The notes under the pieces: model-generated
Database searches by the model: none
What the model saw: only the letters and a program-made list of their open reading frames with translations
What the model was told of the DNA's origin: nothing
NCBI GenBank assembly: GCA_031178585.1
Contig: JAPSIT010000069.1
Location: 1 to 8,036, forward strand
Source: Arthrobacter sp.
GTDB taxonomy: Bacteria; Actinomycetota; Actinomycetes; Actinomycetales; Micrococcaceae
DNA length: 8,036 bases
Direction of reading: 5' to 3'
Program-made: the position numbers and the translations under genes
Part shown: positions 1 to 6,148 of the stretch, one piece after another
Layout: the number at the start of each line of letters is the position of its first letter
Position numbering within the stretch: position 1 is the first letter of the stretch

Positions 1-5
1 AACTT

Positions 6-16
6 TACATAATGTA
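6..16. promoter_or_regulatory. Short inverted repeat TACAT-A-ATGTA, possible operator
   Basis: TACAT at 6-10 and ATGTA at 12-16 form a perfect 5-bp dyad around a single A. It lies in an AT-rich patch (about 1-30) that contrasts with the GC-rich surroundings. TACA/TGTA dyads of this size are seen in operators of MarR, PadR or TetR-type regulators. It sits 125 bases before the chosen start of the polyketide synthase and could also belong to an upstream gene outside the window. Function is inferred only. Confidence 0.3.
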
Positions 17-105
17 GATTATCGGCGTTTTGGCAGGAAGCCGGAGAGGGGCCCGTCCTGGTCAGACGTTGCGTCTGGAGCTGCGTGCCGCGTCCGGCCG
101 ATCCA

Positions 106-133
106 TTGTCTTAACCGGCGGTCTCGTTAAGAA
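106..133 (+). promoter_or_regulatory. Putative promoter of the PKS operon
   Basis: TTGTCT at 106-111 (4 of 6 matches to TTGACA) and TAAGAA at 128-133 are separated by 16 bases. The hexamer ends 7 bases before the ATG at 141, the same spacing as at the other start codons here, and no Shine-Dalgarno is visible. This would make the message leaderless. The last base of the -10 is not the usual T, so support is modest. Interpretation as a promoter also argues against the upstream TTG start at 30. Confidence 0.33.
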
Positions 134-140
134 TGAACGA

Positions 141-1346
141 ATGACGGTCTACGTGAGAGCTCTTGAAACTGCAGTTCCTCCCACAGTGCTCATCCAGACG
201 GAAGCACGCGACGTGTTCAGCGCCCAGCCGGGACTCACGAGGCTCGGCTCGCGGCTGGTTTCCACATGCTTCGACTCGGCGGCCATTGACACCCGCTATA
301 CCGCCGTGGACGAACTGACGATGGAGTCAAAATCCGAGGACCCGCAGTTTTTCGATCCGGCCACCGGACTGCTCCGCAGCCCGAGCACCAAGGCACGCAA
401 CGACCTGTTTGCCAGGGAAGCAACCAAGCTCTTCATCGAAGCGGCATCCTCCGCCGTCTCCAACTGCCCCGGCATCGATCCGCTTGACATAACTCACCTC
501 ATCACCGTGTCCTGCACCGGCTTTTTCAACCCCGGCCCGGACTACAAAATCGTCCGTGCGCTCGGGCTCAACCCCGCGGTACAGCGCTACCACCTCGGCT
601 TCATGGGCTGCTATGCGGCGTTCCCTGCGCTGCGGGCAGCGAAATCCTTCTGCGAAGCAGACCCTCAAGCCGTGGTTCTCGTGGTCTGCGCCGAACTGTG
701 CTCGCTGCACGTCCGCACCTCCAACGATCCCGACACCATCATGGGCTCGGCCCTCTTTGCGGACGGCGCTGCTGCCGCCGTCGTCACCGCGCGCGAAGTA
801 CCCGAATCAACGGCGCTCCTGCAGCTGGACCACTTCGAAACGGTCCTGACACCCGTCGGCGAGGACTCCATGGCGTGGAACATCGGGGACGAAGGCTTCG
901 AGATGGTCTTGGGGAACTACGTTCCGCACATTATTGACGAGCACATCGCCGGCGCACTGGAACCCCTCCTGGCCCGCGACGCCTCCCTGCGGGAACTCCC
1001 CTACCGCGACATCACCCACTGGGCCATCCACCCGGGCGGCCGCAGCATCCTGGACAAGGTGCAGGCCCGGCTGGACCTCACCGATGAGCAGCTGGTGCCG
1101 GCCCGCGAAACCCTCAGGAAATACGGCAACATGAGCAGCGCCACGGTGCTCTTCGTCCTCAAACACATCCTGGACCTGCCACAGCAGGCCGGCACCCAGG
1201 AACGCGCCCAAGTCAGCCGCGGCGAACGCATCTGTTCCATGGCCTTCGGGCCGGGCCTGACGGTGGAGACGGGCCTTTTCACCAAGATCAGCCAGCCGTC
1301 CACACGTGATCGGACGGCCGACGAGTCCGAGTCCTCCCTGGCCTGA
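141..1346 (+). CDS. Type III polyketide synthase (chalcone/stilbene synthase-like)
   Basis: This enzyme condenses malonyl-CoA extenders onto an acyl-CoA starter and cyclises the chain into a resorcinol, pyrone or phloroglucinol-type product, in the cytosol as a homodimer. With the ATG at 141 it has 401 residues, near the family's usual 350-400. The thiolase-fold triad is intact: Cys157 in FMGCYAAFPALR, His297 in AIHPGGRS and Asn330 in YGNMSSATV. An upstream family block, TVSCTGFFNPGPDY, is also present. The frame stays open back to a TTG at 30, but those 37 extra residues are Arg/Gly-rich and unlike a synthase. MTVYVRALETAVPP starts where family members start, so I chose 141. No good Shine-Dalgarno precedes that ATG. 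The gene lies 5 bases before a methyltransferase gene that overlaps an FAD monooxygenase gene, as in phenolic-lipid operons. Family membership is certain. Starter unit and product cannot be read; the cyclisation mode is unknown. Confidence 0.95.
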   Translation: MTVYVRALETAVPPTVLIQTEARDVFSAQPGLTRLGSRLVSTCFDSAAIDTRYTAVDELTMESKSEDPQFFDPATGLLRSPSTKARNDLFAREATKLFIEAASSAVSNCPGIDPLDITHLITVSCTGFFNPGPDYKIVRALGLNPAVQRYHLGFMGCYAAFPALRAAKSFCEADPQAVVLVVCAELCSLHVRTSNDPDTIMGSALFADGAAAAVVTAREVPESTALLQLDHFETVLTPVGEDSMAWNIGDEGFEMVLGNYVPHIIDEHIAGALEPLLARDASLRELPYRDITHWAIHPGGRSILDKVQARLDLTDEQLVPARETLRKYGNMSSATVLFVLKHILDLPQQAGTQERAQVSRGERICSMAFGPGLTVETGLFTKISQPSTRDRTADESESSLA

Positions 1347-1351
1347 CCGCC

Positions 1352-2053
1352 ATGGCACTGCTGGGCCCGCGCCTGGTCGACGCTGTCGAGGAGATGGACA
1401 AGCCGGACTGCGATCCGCGCCGCCTCGACCGGACGTACCGGCAGTTCGCGCTGGTCAACCGCACGATCTCCGGCTGGCACGGCCTTTACCGCAGCAGGCT
1501 TCGGCCGCTGCTGTCGCCGTCAGCGCCGGCAACGCTGCTGGACATCGGCTGCGGCGGCGGGGACCTGGCGCTGATGCTCGCCGCATGGGCTGCCCGGGAC
1601 GGCCTGCAGCTTGACGTCACCGGCATTGATCCGGATCCCCGGGCCTACCGCTTTGCCGCCCAGAGGCCGCCGGTGCCGGGGGTGGCGTTCCGCCAGGCGG
1701 TGAGCGCGGAGCTTGTGGCGGAAGGCGCCACCTTCGACTTCACGATCTCGAACCATGTGCTGCACCACCTGGACGCCGCGGAGCTGCAGGGACTGCTCAA
1801 CGATTCCGCCCAGCTCGCCCGGCGTCTGTCCCTGCACAACGACCTGCGCCGCAGCGCCCTCGCCTACGCGCTGTTCGCCGTAGGGGCGTTGCCCCTGACA
1901 GGCTCTTACATCCGCGGGGACGGCCTGACCTCCATCAGGCGCAGCTACACCGTTGATGAACTGGCCGCCGTCGTGCCCCCGGGCTGGACATCACAACCCC
2001 ACTCCCCCTTCCACTGCCTGCTCAGCTACCGCCCGGACGGCCGCGGTGACTGA
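1352..2053 (+). CDS. Class I SAM-dependent methyltransferase of the PKS operon
   Basis: This is a 233-residue Rossmann-fold methyltransferase that probably methylates the polyketide made by the upstream synthase. Motif I is LLDIGCGGGDLAL (Asp64 to Gly70). The acidic residue ending the second strand is Asp93 in VTGIDPDP. A motif IV-like segment, FDFTISNHVLHHLD, carries His138-His139. The N-terminal part, with the pattern MDKPDCDPRRLDRTYRQF, is a helical cap that I recall from actinobacterial homologues beside type III synthases. The start at 1352 follows the synthase stop by 5 bases with no clear Shine-Dalgarno, so translation is probably coupled. A later ATG at 1394 would remove the conserved-looking cap. 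In the Streptomyces griseus srs operon the methyltransferase (SrsB) is a membrane isoprenylcysteine-methyltransferase type; this one is a soluble class I enzyme, so the chemistry may be analogous without common descent. O- versus C-methylation cannot be decided. Confidence 0.88.
   Translation: MALLGPRLVDAVEEMDKPDCDPRRLDRTYRQFALVNRTISGWHGLYRSRLRPLLSPSAPATLLDIGCGGGDLALMLAAWAARDGLQLDVTGIDPDPRAYRFAAQRPPVPGVAFRQAVSAELVAEGATFDFTISNHVLHHLDAAELQGLLNDSAQLARRLSLHNDLRRSALAYALFAVGALPLTGSYIRGDGLTSIRRSYTVDELAAVVPPGWTSQPHSPFHCLLSYRPDGRGD
2046..2053 (+). other. Start/stop overlap GTGACTGA coupling methyltransferase and monooxygenase
   Basis: The GTG at 2046-2048 opens the monooxygenase gene and the TGA at 2051-2053 closes the methyltransferase gene, in different frames. 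Such short overlaps usually mean that the second gene is translated by ribosomes finishing the first, giving matched amounts of the two enzymes. Confidence 0.8.
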
Positions 2054-3179
2054 CGTCCTCATTGTCGGCGCCGGACCCGTCGGACTGTACCTCGGCGCAC
2101 TGCTGCTGCAGCACGGCGTCACCGTCCGGATTTTGGAACGCCGCACCGCAAGAAGTGCGCACACCAGGGCCATCGGCATCCATCCCCCGGCGCTTGCCGC
2201 GCTGAACCGCATCGGCGCCGCCGATCCATTGATTGACCGGGGAATCCGCATCCACAACGGCCGCGCCGTCTGGGCCGGACGGGACATCGCCCATATGCCG
2301 TTCGCCCCGGTCTCCGAACGCTACCCGTTCGTCCTGGCCGTTCCCCAGCCCGTCACCGAGGCGGTACTGGAAGCACGCGTGCTGGAGCTGGACGGCGGTG
2401 CCCTGCAGCGCGGGGCCGAGGTGACGGAAATACACGACGACGGCGCCCGGGTCACCGTGGACGCCGTCGTTCGCGGCGCCCGGCAAAGGTTCACGGGAAC
2501 AATCGCGGTGGGTGCCGACGGAGCCAATTCCACTGTGAGGCAGCTGCTGGGGGTGCCGGTTGCCGCGAAGCGGTACGCGGAGCACTATCTGATGGGTGAC
2601 TATCGCGAATCCACCGGGTACGGCCACGATGCTGCCCTGTTTCTTGAAGCCGGCGGGATCGTCGAATCCTTTCCCCTGCCAGGCGCTGTGCGGCGCTGGG
2701 TGGTCAGGCTGCCCGTCCCGCCGGTTAAGCCCGACGCGCACGTGCTGGCCGAGCTGGTCCGTGAGCGGACCGGCATCACTGTTGATGCTGACGGCAACAG
2801 TATGCTCAGCAGTTTCGGCGTCCGTTCTCGCCTCGCAGCACGGATGGTTGCCGGACGGACGGCGCTCATCGGCGACGCGGCCCACGAGATAAGCCCCATC
2901 GGCGGCCAGGGCATGAACCTCGGCTGGCTGGACGCGGCAGCCCTGCACCCTCTCATCCTGGACGCCCTGCAGGGCAGGCCAGCGGGAGCCGGGCTCCGCC
3001 GCTTCGACTCTGCACGCCGCCTTGCGGCCAAGCGGGCAAGACGCCAGGCCGAGATCAACATGGCACTCGGCCGGCCGCTTTCCTGCCGTCCGCTGCGTCT
3101 GCGGAACGGGGCGGTGGGAGGGATCGCGGCTGTCCCGGCGCTCAACGCCCTGATCGCCAGGCGCTTCACCATGCAGTGA
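2046..3179 (+). CDS. FAD-dependent monooxygenase/oxidoreductase, PHBH fold
   Basis: This 377-residue flavoprotein belongs to the p-hydroxybenzoate hydroxylase fold and is probably an NAD(P)H-dependent aromatic hydroxylase acting on the operon's polyketide. The dinucleotide-binding GxGxxG is at residues 8-13 (VGAGPVG), with Glu31 at the end of the second strand (RILERR). The DG motif is GADGANSTVR (Asp158-Gly159). The GD motif is LIGDAAHEISPIGGQGMN (Gly276-Asp277), which contacts the FAD ribityl chain. No signal peptide or membrane helix is seen. The start is the GTG at 2046: translation there gives MTDVLIVGAGP, the normal N-terminus. The open frame back to 1953 is methyltransferase sequence read in another frame. 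GTGACTGA holds this start and the methyltransferase stop, which indicates translational coupling. By comparison with SrsC of Streptomyces, ring hydroxylation toward a quinol or quinone is a reasonable guess, but the substrate is not shown by the sequence. Confidence 0.9.
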   Translation: MTDVLIVGAGPVGLYLGALLLQHGVTVRILERRTARSAHTRAIGIHPPALAALNRIGAADPLIDRGIRIHNGRAVWAGRDIAHMPFAPVSERYPFVLAVPQPVTEAVLEARVLELDGGALQRGAEVTEIHDDGARVTVDAVVRGARQRFTGTIAVGADGANSTVRQLLGVPVAAKRYAEHYLMGDYRESTGYGHDAALFLEAGGIVESFPLPGAVRRWVVRLPVPPVKPDAHVLAELVRERTGITVDADGNSMLSSFGVRSRLAARMVAGRTALIGDAAHEISPIGGQGMNLGWLDAAALHPLILDALQGRPAGAGLRRFDSARRLAAKRARRQAEINMALGRPLSCRPLRLRNGAVGGIAAVPALNALIARRFTMQ

Positions 3180-3192
3180 CCCCCATTAGGCT
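3165..3192 (+). promoter_or_regulatory. Putative leaderless promoter of the deformylase gene
   Basis: TTCACC at 3165-3170 and TAGGCT at 3187-3192 are 16 bases apart. The -10 ends 6 bases before the ATG at 3199, so transcription would begin at or beside the A of the start codon. The -35 lies inside the last codons of the monooxygenase gene. TTCACC plus TAGGCT recurs, with a 17-base spacer, before the S9 peptidase gene. This suggests that the deformylase can be expressed independently of the PKS operon. Confidence 0.55.
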
Positions 3193-3198
3193 GGCTCC

Positions 3199-3864
3199 AT
3201 GAACCCCGAGCCGCCGCCCACCTCCAGCTCCTCCGCGCAGATCCGGGAGATGGTGCATGAACTGTTGTCGTCCGACGCGTTGCCGGCCATCGTCCAGGCC
3301 GGGCACCCCGCGCTCCGGCAACGTTCAGCACCCTTTGAGGGGCAGCTGGATGCGGCGGAACTGTCCGCCCTGATCGGCGTGATGAGGAATGTTATGCACG
3401 CGGCGCCTGGAGTGGGTCTGGCAGCGCCGCAACTGGGGATCCCGCTGCAGCTGGCCGTCCTGGAAGACCAGTTTGAGGTTGATGAGGAGACCTCGGCGGC
3501 ACGGGGCCGGGAACCGCTGGAGTTCTTCGCCGTCCTGAATCCCTCCTACAAGCCCCTGGGAGCGGAGACCGCGACCTTCTTCGAAGGATGCCTGTCCCTG
3601 TCCGGGCTGCAAGCGGTGGTGGAACGCGCCGAAAGCGTCCGGCTCGAGTACACGGCTCCGGACGGCGAACGCATCTCCCGAGACTTCAGCGGCTGGCAGG
3701 CGAGGATCGTACAGCACGAAACGGACCACCTCCACGGCACCCTGTATATCGACAGGGCCGAACTCCGGTCCCTCACCACCAACAGCGAATACGCGGCACG
3801 GTGGGCGGAACCGGGCATCCAGCGGGCCCGCCAGGAGCTCGGTTTCCTGCCTGATCTCCCCTAG
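3199..3864 (+). CDS. def: Peptide deformylase
   Basis: This metalloenzyme removes the N-formyl group from nascent proteins at the ribosome, before methionine aminopeptidase acts. All three family motifs are intact: GVGLAAPQ (residues 71-78), EGCLS (129-133, metal ligand Cys131) and HETDH (173-177, metal ligands His173 and His177, catalytic Glu174). At 221 residues it is longer than the roughly 170-190 of many bacterial enzymes, through a Ser/Pro-rich N-terminus of about 25 residues and an acidic insert near residues 91-110 (EDQFEVDEETSAARGREP). The ATG at 3199 lies 6 bases after a TAGGCT hexamer and has no Shine-Dalgarno, which fits a leaderless message; an ATG at 3250 is a possible shorter start. 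The gene follows the monooxygenase by 19 bases but seems to have its own promoter. Actinobacteria often carry more than one def gene, and whether this is the main or an accessory copy cannot be judged here. Confidence 0.96.
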   Translation: MNPEPPPTSSSSAQIREMVHELLSSDALPAIVQAGHPALRQRSAPFEGQLDAAELSALIGVMRNVMHAAPGVGLAAPQLGIPLQLAVLEDQFEVDEETSAARGREPLEFFAVLNPSYKPLGAETATFFEGCLSLSGLQAVVERAESVRLEYTAPDGERISRDFSGWQARIVQHETDHLHGTLYIDRAELRSLTTNSEYAARWAEPGIQRARQELGFLPDLP

Positions 3865-6035
3865 CCCGCTGCCGGGCCCTCCCCGGCCCGGTCATCCGCA
3901 GCCCTGTCATCCTGTGCGCGGTCAGCCCCTGTACGGGCTAGCCTGTCCTGGTCATCCTCTGCGCGGTTTGATGCTGTGGGAAGGTGCCGCGCCCACCACG
4001 CGAGGATATGCTCGAAACGCTGGCGGCGGTGGTGCGGCGTGCCGGACCGGGACAGTTCATGGTCCTCGCCCGGGAACACCAAAAACGCCGACTCGACGCC
4101 CTGTTGCTTCAGAGCTGTGAAATACCGCTGGCCCTGCTCCACGGGGCAGCGGAGGTCGTCCTCGCTGTGGATGACCAGGGTGGGTGTGCGCACGTCCGAG
4201 ATCGTGGCCATCGGGCTTTGGGCTGCGACCTGCTCCGGCAGGATTCCGGTGTATTCGCCGCCGAAGAACCAGCCGATATCCGATGAGCCGGTGAAACTGA
4301 CGGGATCGAGGAAGCCCCGCTCCACGATCGCAGCCTTGAACCGGTGGTCCTGGCTGATGGTCCACGCCGTCAGATAGCCGCCGTAGGAGCCGCCCATGAT
4401 GCCCAAAGCGCCGGAGTCCAGGGCAGCGAATTTTTCCAGCGCCCCGTCCAGGAATGCCAGGACATCCTGCATGTCTACGGTGCCCATCCGCTCCTTGATG
4501 GCCCTGCCGTGCGCCTGCCCGTAACCGGCGGAGCCGCGGGGGTTGCACATCACCACTGCGTACCCGGCTTCCGCGTAGACCTGGGCCTCGTCGAACAGCC
4601 CCACGGAGTACTGCGCAAAGGGTCCGCCGTGGATGTTGAGCAGCACGGGATGCGGCCCCTGTCCCGGCGGCATCACCACCCACCCGTGCACCTCGTGGCC
4701 GTCGGCGGACGGAAGGACCAACTCCTGAGGCTCGATGATCCCTGCTTCTGTCCGGAGCTCCGCCGAGAAGTCTGACAGCAGCCGCAGCTGGCCCTGGTCG
4801 AGGCAGGCAACGTCACCTGCCGTGGAAGCATCAGTGAAGCTGATGAAGACGGAATCTCCCGCAGCGCCGGCCCCGGTGACCACGCGGTCGCCATGAACCA
4901 GGAGGGCATGCTCGCCCGTGGCGCTGAACTGGAGCAGCTCCACTGTGCCCTGGGCGTTGTTGAGAACCAGTGCCGCATCCCCGCCTCGGAGCCCGATATG
5001 GCTTCCGGGAGCGGCAACATCCATGCCCTCGGCGTCGCTGAGCGCGCGCGCCTCCCCGCCGCCGGCAGGCATTACATGGAGGACGGTGTTCTTGGCCACG
5101 AAATCACGGCCGGAAGCGCCGAGGTCCTGGGCTGTGAAGAACAGCCATTTCCCGTCCTGGGACTCGCGGACGTCATGAATGCTTTGGGGTTCCGCAGATA
5201 CCGGGACCTGTTCCGGATCCCCGCCGCCGATGCGCACTCGGTAAATGCCGCTTACAAGGTCTTCATCCTCTGTGGGATGAAGGGAGGCCACGAAGTACAC
5301 GCACTGACCGTCCGCGCTGAAGGACTCGCCGGTATGGTCTGTGGCGGCGGATGTAAGCTGCTTCGCGTCAGGAAGTCCGGCGGCCACCGCTGGTTCTCCT
5401 GCCGCGTTGGGTTGACCCTCGGCACCGCCGCCCTTTTCCTTTGCCCCGCCGTCCGCTGACTTACCGGCCCTGAGGGCACGCCCTGCAGGGGGAACCGGAG
5501 GCTCCGCGCCCAGATCCGGAACCTCCAGGACGAACAGCTGCAGCGGCTGGTCCTGCGTATAGCCCACACCATTCATCCGGTACTTGAAGCTGGTGATGAA
5601 GCGGGCATCTTCCCCGCCGGGACCAACGCCGTCCACGGTGCCGTAGCGGCCGTCCTCAGGTTCGCGTGAACCAAAGACGATGCGCTGTGAATCGGGTGAC
5701 CAGGCGAAGGAGGAGACCCCAAGGGGCCGGTCTGTCAGGACCTGCGGTTCACCGCCCGCCGCCTCCACCACGTACAGCTGCGGCTTGCCGCCGGGAGCAG
5801 AGCGCAGGAAGGCGAGAACGCGGCCGTCCGGTGAAAAAGCCGGTGCCGTGTCCCGGAACCCGCGCGTCACCCGCCGGGCCGGTCTTTCCGGATCCTGCGG
5901 CACGGACCACAACTGGCCAACGTAAGTGTCGGCGTCGAAATCGGGACGAATCACGGAAACAACGGCGCGGGTCCCGTCCGGGTGGACGGCGGGAGCCGAG
6001 ACGGACTTGAGCAGCGGCAGGTGTTCAGGCTTCAC
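3861..6035 (-). CDS. S9 family serine peptidase (prolyl oligopeptidase / acylaminoacyl-peptidase-like)
   Basis: This 724-residue protein has an N-terminal beta-propeller (about residues 1-430, with TolB/WD40-like blades such as AFAWSPDSQRIVFGS and SFSADGQCVYFV) and a C-terminal alpha/beta-hydrolase domain (about 440-685). The propeller gates access, so it should cleave short peptides in the cytosol; no signal peptide is seen. The catalytic triad is Ser550 in GGSYGGY, Asp627 in HSEDDLRCP and His659 in PGEDHELSRSG, a spacing typical of S9C-like enzymes. The GTG start at 6035 gives MKPEHLPLLKSVS and sits 7 bases after a TAGGCT hexamer, suggesting a leaderless message. There are two oddities. A Gly/Ala/Lys/Pro-rich segment at about residues 176-220 interrupts the propeller. 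The last 34 residues (691-724) form a charged tail of five-residue repeats beyond the usual fold. It converges on the deformylase gene with overlapping stop codons. Exact specificity (acylaminoacyl versus dipeptidyl peptidase) is unresolved. Confidence 0.93.
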   Translation of the reverse strand: MKPEHLPLLKSVSAPAVHPDGTRAVVSVIRPDFDADTYVGQLWSVPQDPERPARRVTRGFRDTAPAFSPDGRVLAFLRSAPGGKPQLYVVEAAGGEPQVLTDRPLGVSSFAWSPDSQRIVFGSREPEDGRYGTVDGVGPGGEDARFITSFKYRMNGVGYTQDQPLQLFVLEVPDLGAEPPVPPAGRALRAGKSADGGAKEKGGGAEGQPNAAGEPAVAAGLPDAKQLTSAATDHTGESFSADGQCVYFVASLHPTEDEDLVSGIYRVRIGGGDPEQVPVSAEPQSIHDVRESQDGKWLFFTAQDLGASGRDFVAKNTVLHVMPAGGGEARALSDAEGMDVAAPGSHIGLRGGDAALVLNNAQGTVELLQFSATGEHALLVHGDRVVTGAGAAGDSVFISFTDASTAGDVACLDQGQLRLLSDFSAELRTEAGIIEPQELVLPSADGHEVHGWVVMPPGQGPHPVLLNIHGGPFAQYSVGLFDEAQVYAEAGYAVVMCNPRGSAGYGQAHGRAIKERMGTVDMQDVLAFLDGALEKFAALDSGALGIMGGSYGGYLTAWTISQDHRFKAAIVERGFLDPVSFTGSSDIGWFFGGEYTGILPEQVAAQSPMATISDVRTPTLVIHSEDDLRCPVEQGQRYFTALKQQGVESAFLVFPGEDHELSRSGTPHHRRQRFEHILAWWARHLPTASNRAEDDQDRLARTGADRAQDDRAADDRAGEGPAAG
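3864..3967 (-). repeat. Degenerate 15-base tandem repeats encoding a pentad-repeat tail
   Basis: Read on the minus strand this stretch encodes RAEDD, QDRLA, RTGAD, RAQDD, RAADD, RAGEG and a final PAAG, so a five-residue period is visible. At DNA level, GTCATCC recurs at 3891, 3906 and 3951 (spacings 15 and 45). A 17-base unit at 3906-3922 recurs at 3951-3967 with one mismatch. It looks like slippage-driven growth of the 3' end of the S9 peptidase gene. Confidence 0.7.
3872..3891 (+). terminator. GC-rich hairpin just after the deformylase stop, possible terminator
   Basis: CCGGGCC at 3872-3878 pairs perfectly with GGCCCGG at 3885-3891 around a 6-base loop, starting 8 bases after the deformylase stop. 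No T-run follows, so it is not a classical intrinsic terminator, although actinobacterial terminators often lack U-tracts. It lies within the C-terminal codons of the convergent peptidase gene, so it may instead reflect that tail's composition. Confidence 0.35.
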
Positions 6036-6042
6036 CCACGTG

Positions 6043-6071
6043 AGCCTAGCGTCTCACACCGGCCGGGTGAA
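6043..6071 (-). promoter_or_regulatory. Putative leaderless promoter of the S9 peptidase gene
   Basis: On the minus strand TTCACC (6071-6066) and TAGGCT (6048-6043) are separated by 17 bases, and the -10 ends 7 bases before the GTG at 6035. The element pair matches the one before the deformylase gene. A GTGAG/CTCAC inverted repeat (6040-6044 and 6053-6057) spans the -10, and a smaller GGTG-AAA-CACC dyad (6066-6076) covers the -35, so repressor control is possible. Confidence 0.6.
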
Positions 6072-6091
6072 ACACCTCACCACCCCGCGCC

Positions 6092-6133
6092 GCCGCCGCC
6101 AGAAGACTCTGCGCAGAACGCCCTGGCGGCGGC
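6092..6133. promoter_or_regulatory. 42-bp composite dyad upstream of the rRNA methyltransferase gene
   Basis: Two perfect 11-base arms (6092-6102 and 6123-6133, GCCGCCGCCAG and its complement) flank a perfect 10-base palindrome TCTGCGCAGA (6108-6117). Both share the same centre, between 6112 and 6113. The right arm ends two bases before the TAGGAT -10. If rlmA is leaderless, the element is not transcribed into either divergent message, so it more likely acts as a DNA-binding site than as an RNA structure. GCC-rich composition raises the odds of a chance match for the outer arms. Confidence 0.5.
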
Positions 6134-6135
6134 CC

Positions 6136-6141
6136 TAGGAT
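6136..6141 (+). promoter_or_regulatory. rlmA: Putative -10 (TAGGAT) of the leaderless rRNA methyltransferase gene
   Basis: TAGGAT ends 7 bases before the ATG at 6149, and no Shine-Dalgarno is present between them. No convincing -35 is visible at 16-18 bases upstream, where the sequence falls within the 42-bp dyad. An activator or an extended -10 may compensate. Confidence 0.5.
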
Positions 6142-6148
6142 TGTCCTC

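Noticed and set aside
30..140. TTG-initiated N-terminal extension of the polyketide synthase
   Set aside because: The 37 residues are Arg/Gly-rich and unlike the family, and the ATG at 141 gives the expected N-terminus.
807..1358. 183-codon open frame antisense to the polyketide synthase
   Set aside because: It is a high-GC shadow frame opposite a gene with intact catalytic motifs and shows no recognisable domain.
1953..2045. Upstream ATG start for the FAD monooxygenase
   Set aside because: The extra 31 residues are methyltransferase coding sequence read in another frame; the GTG at 2046 places the nucleotide-binding strand at the N-terminus as expected.
2022..2948. 308-codon open frame antisense to the FAD monooxygenase
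   Set aside because: It lies opposite a gene with complete FAD motifs; the translation is low-complexity and unlike any family I recognise.
2600..3331. 243-codon open frame antisense to the monooxygenase and deformylase
   Set aside because: It spans two real genes on the other strand, and its Arg/Ala/Ser-rich translation is typical of an antisense shadow.
4057..4683. 208-codon frame on the same strand as the S9 peptidase
   Set aside because: It is an out-of-frame reading through the catalytic domain, whose true frame has the Ser-Asp-His triad.
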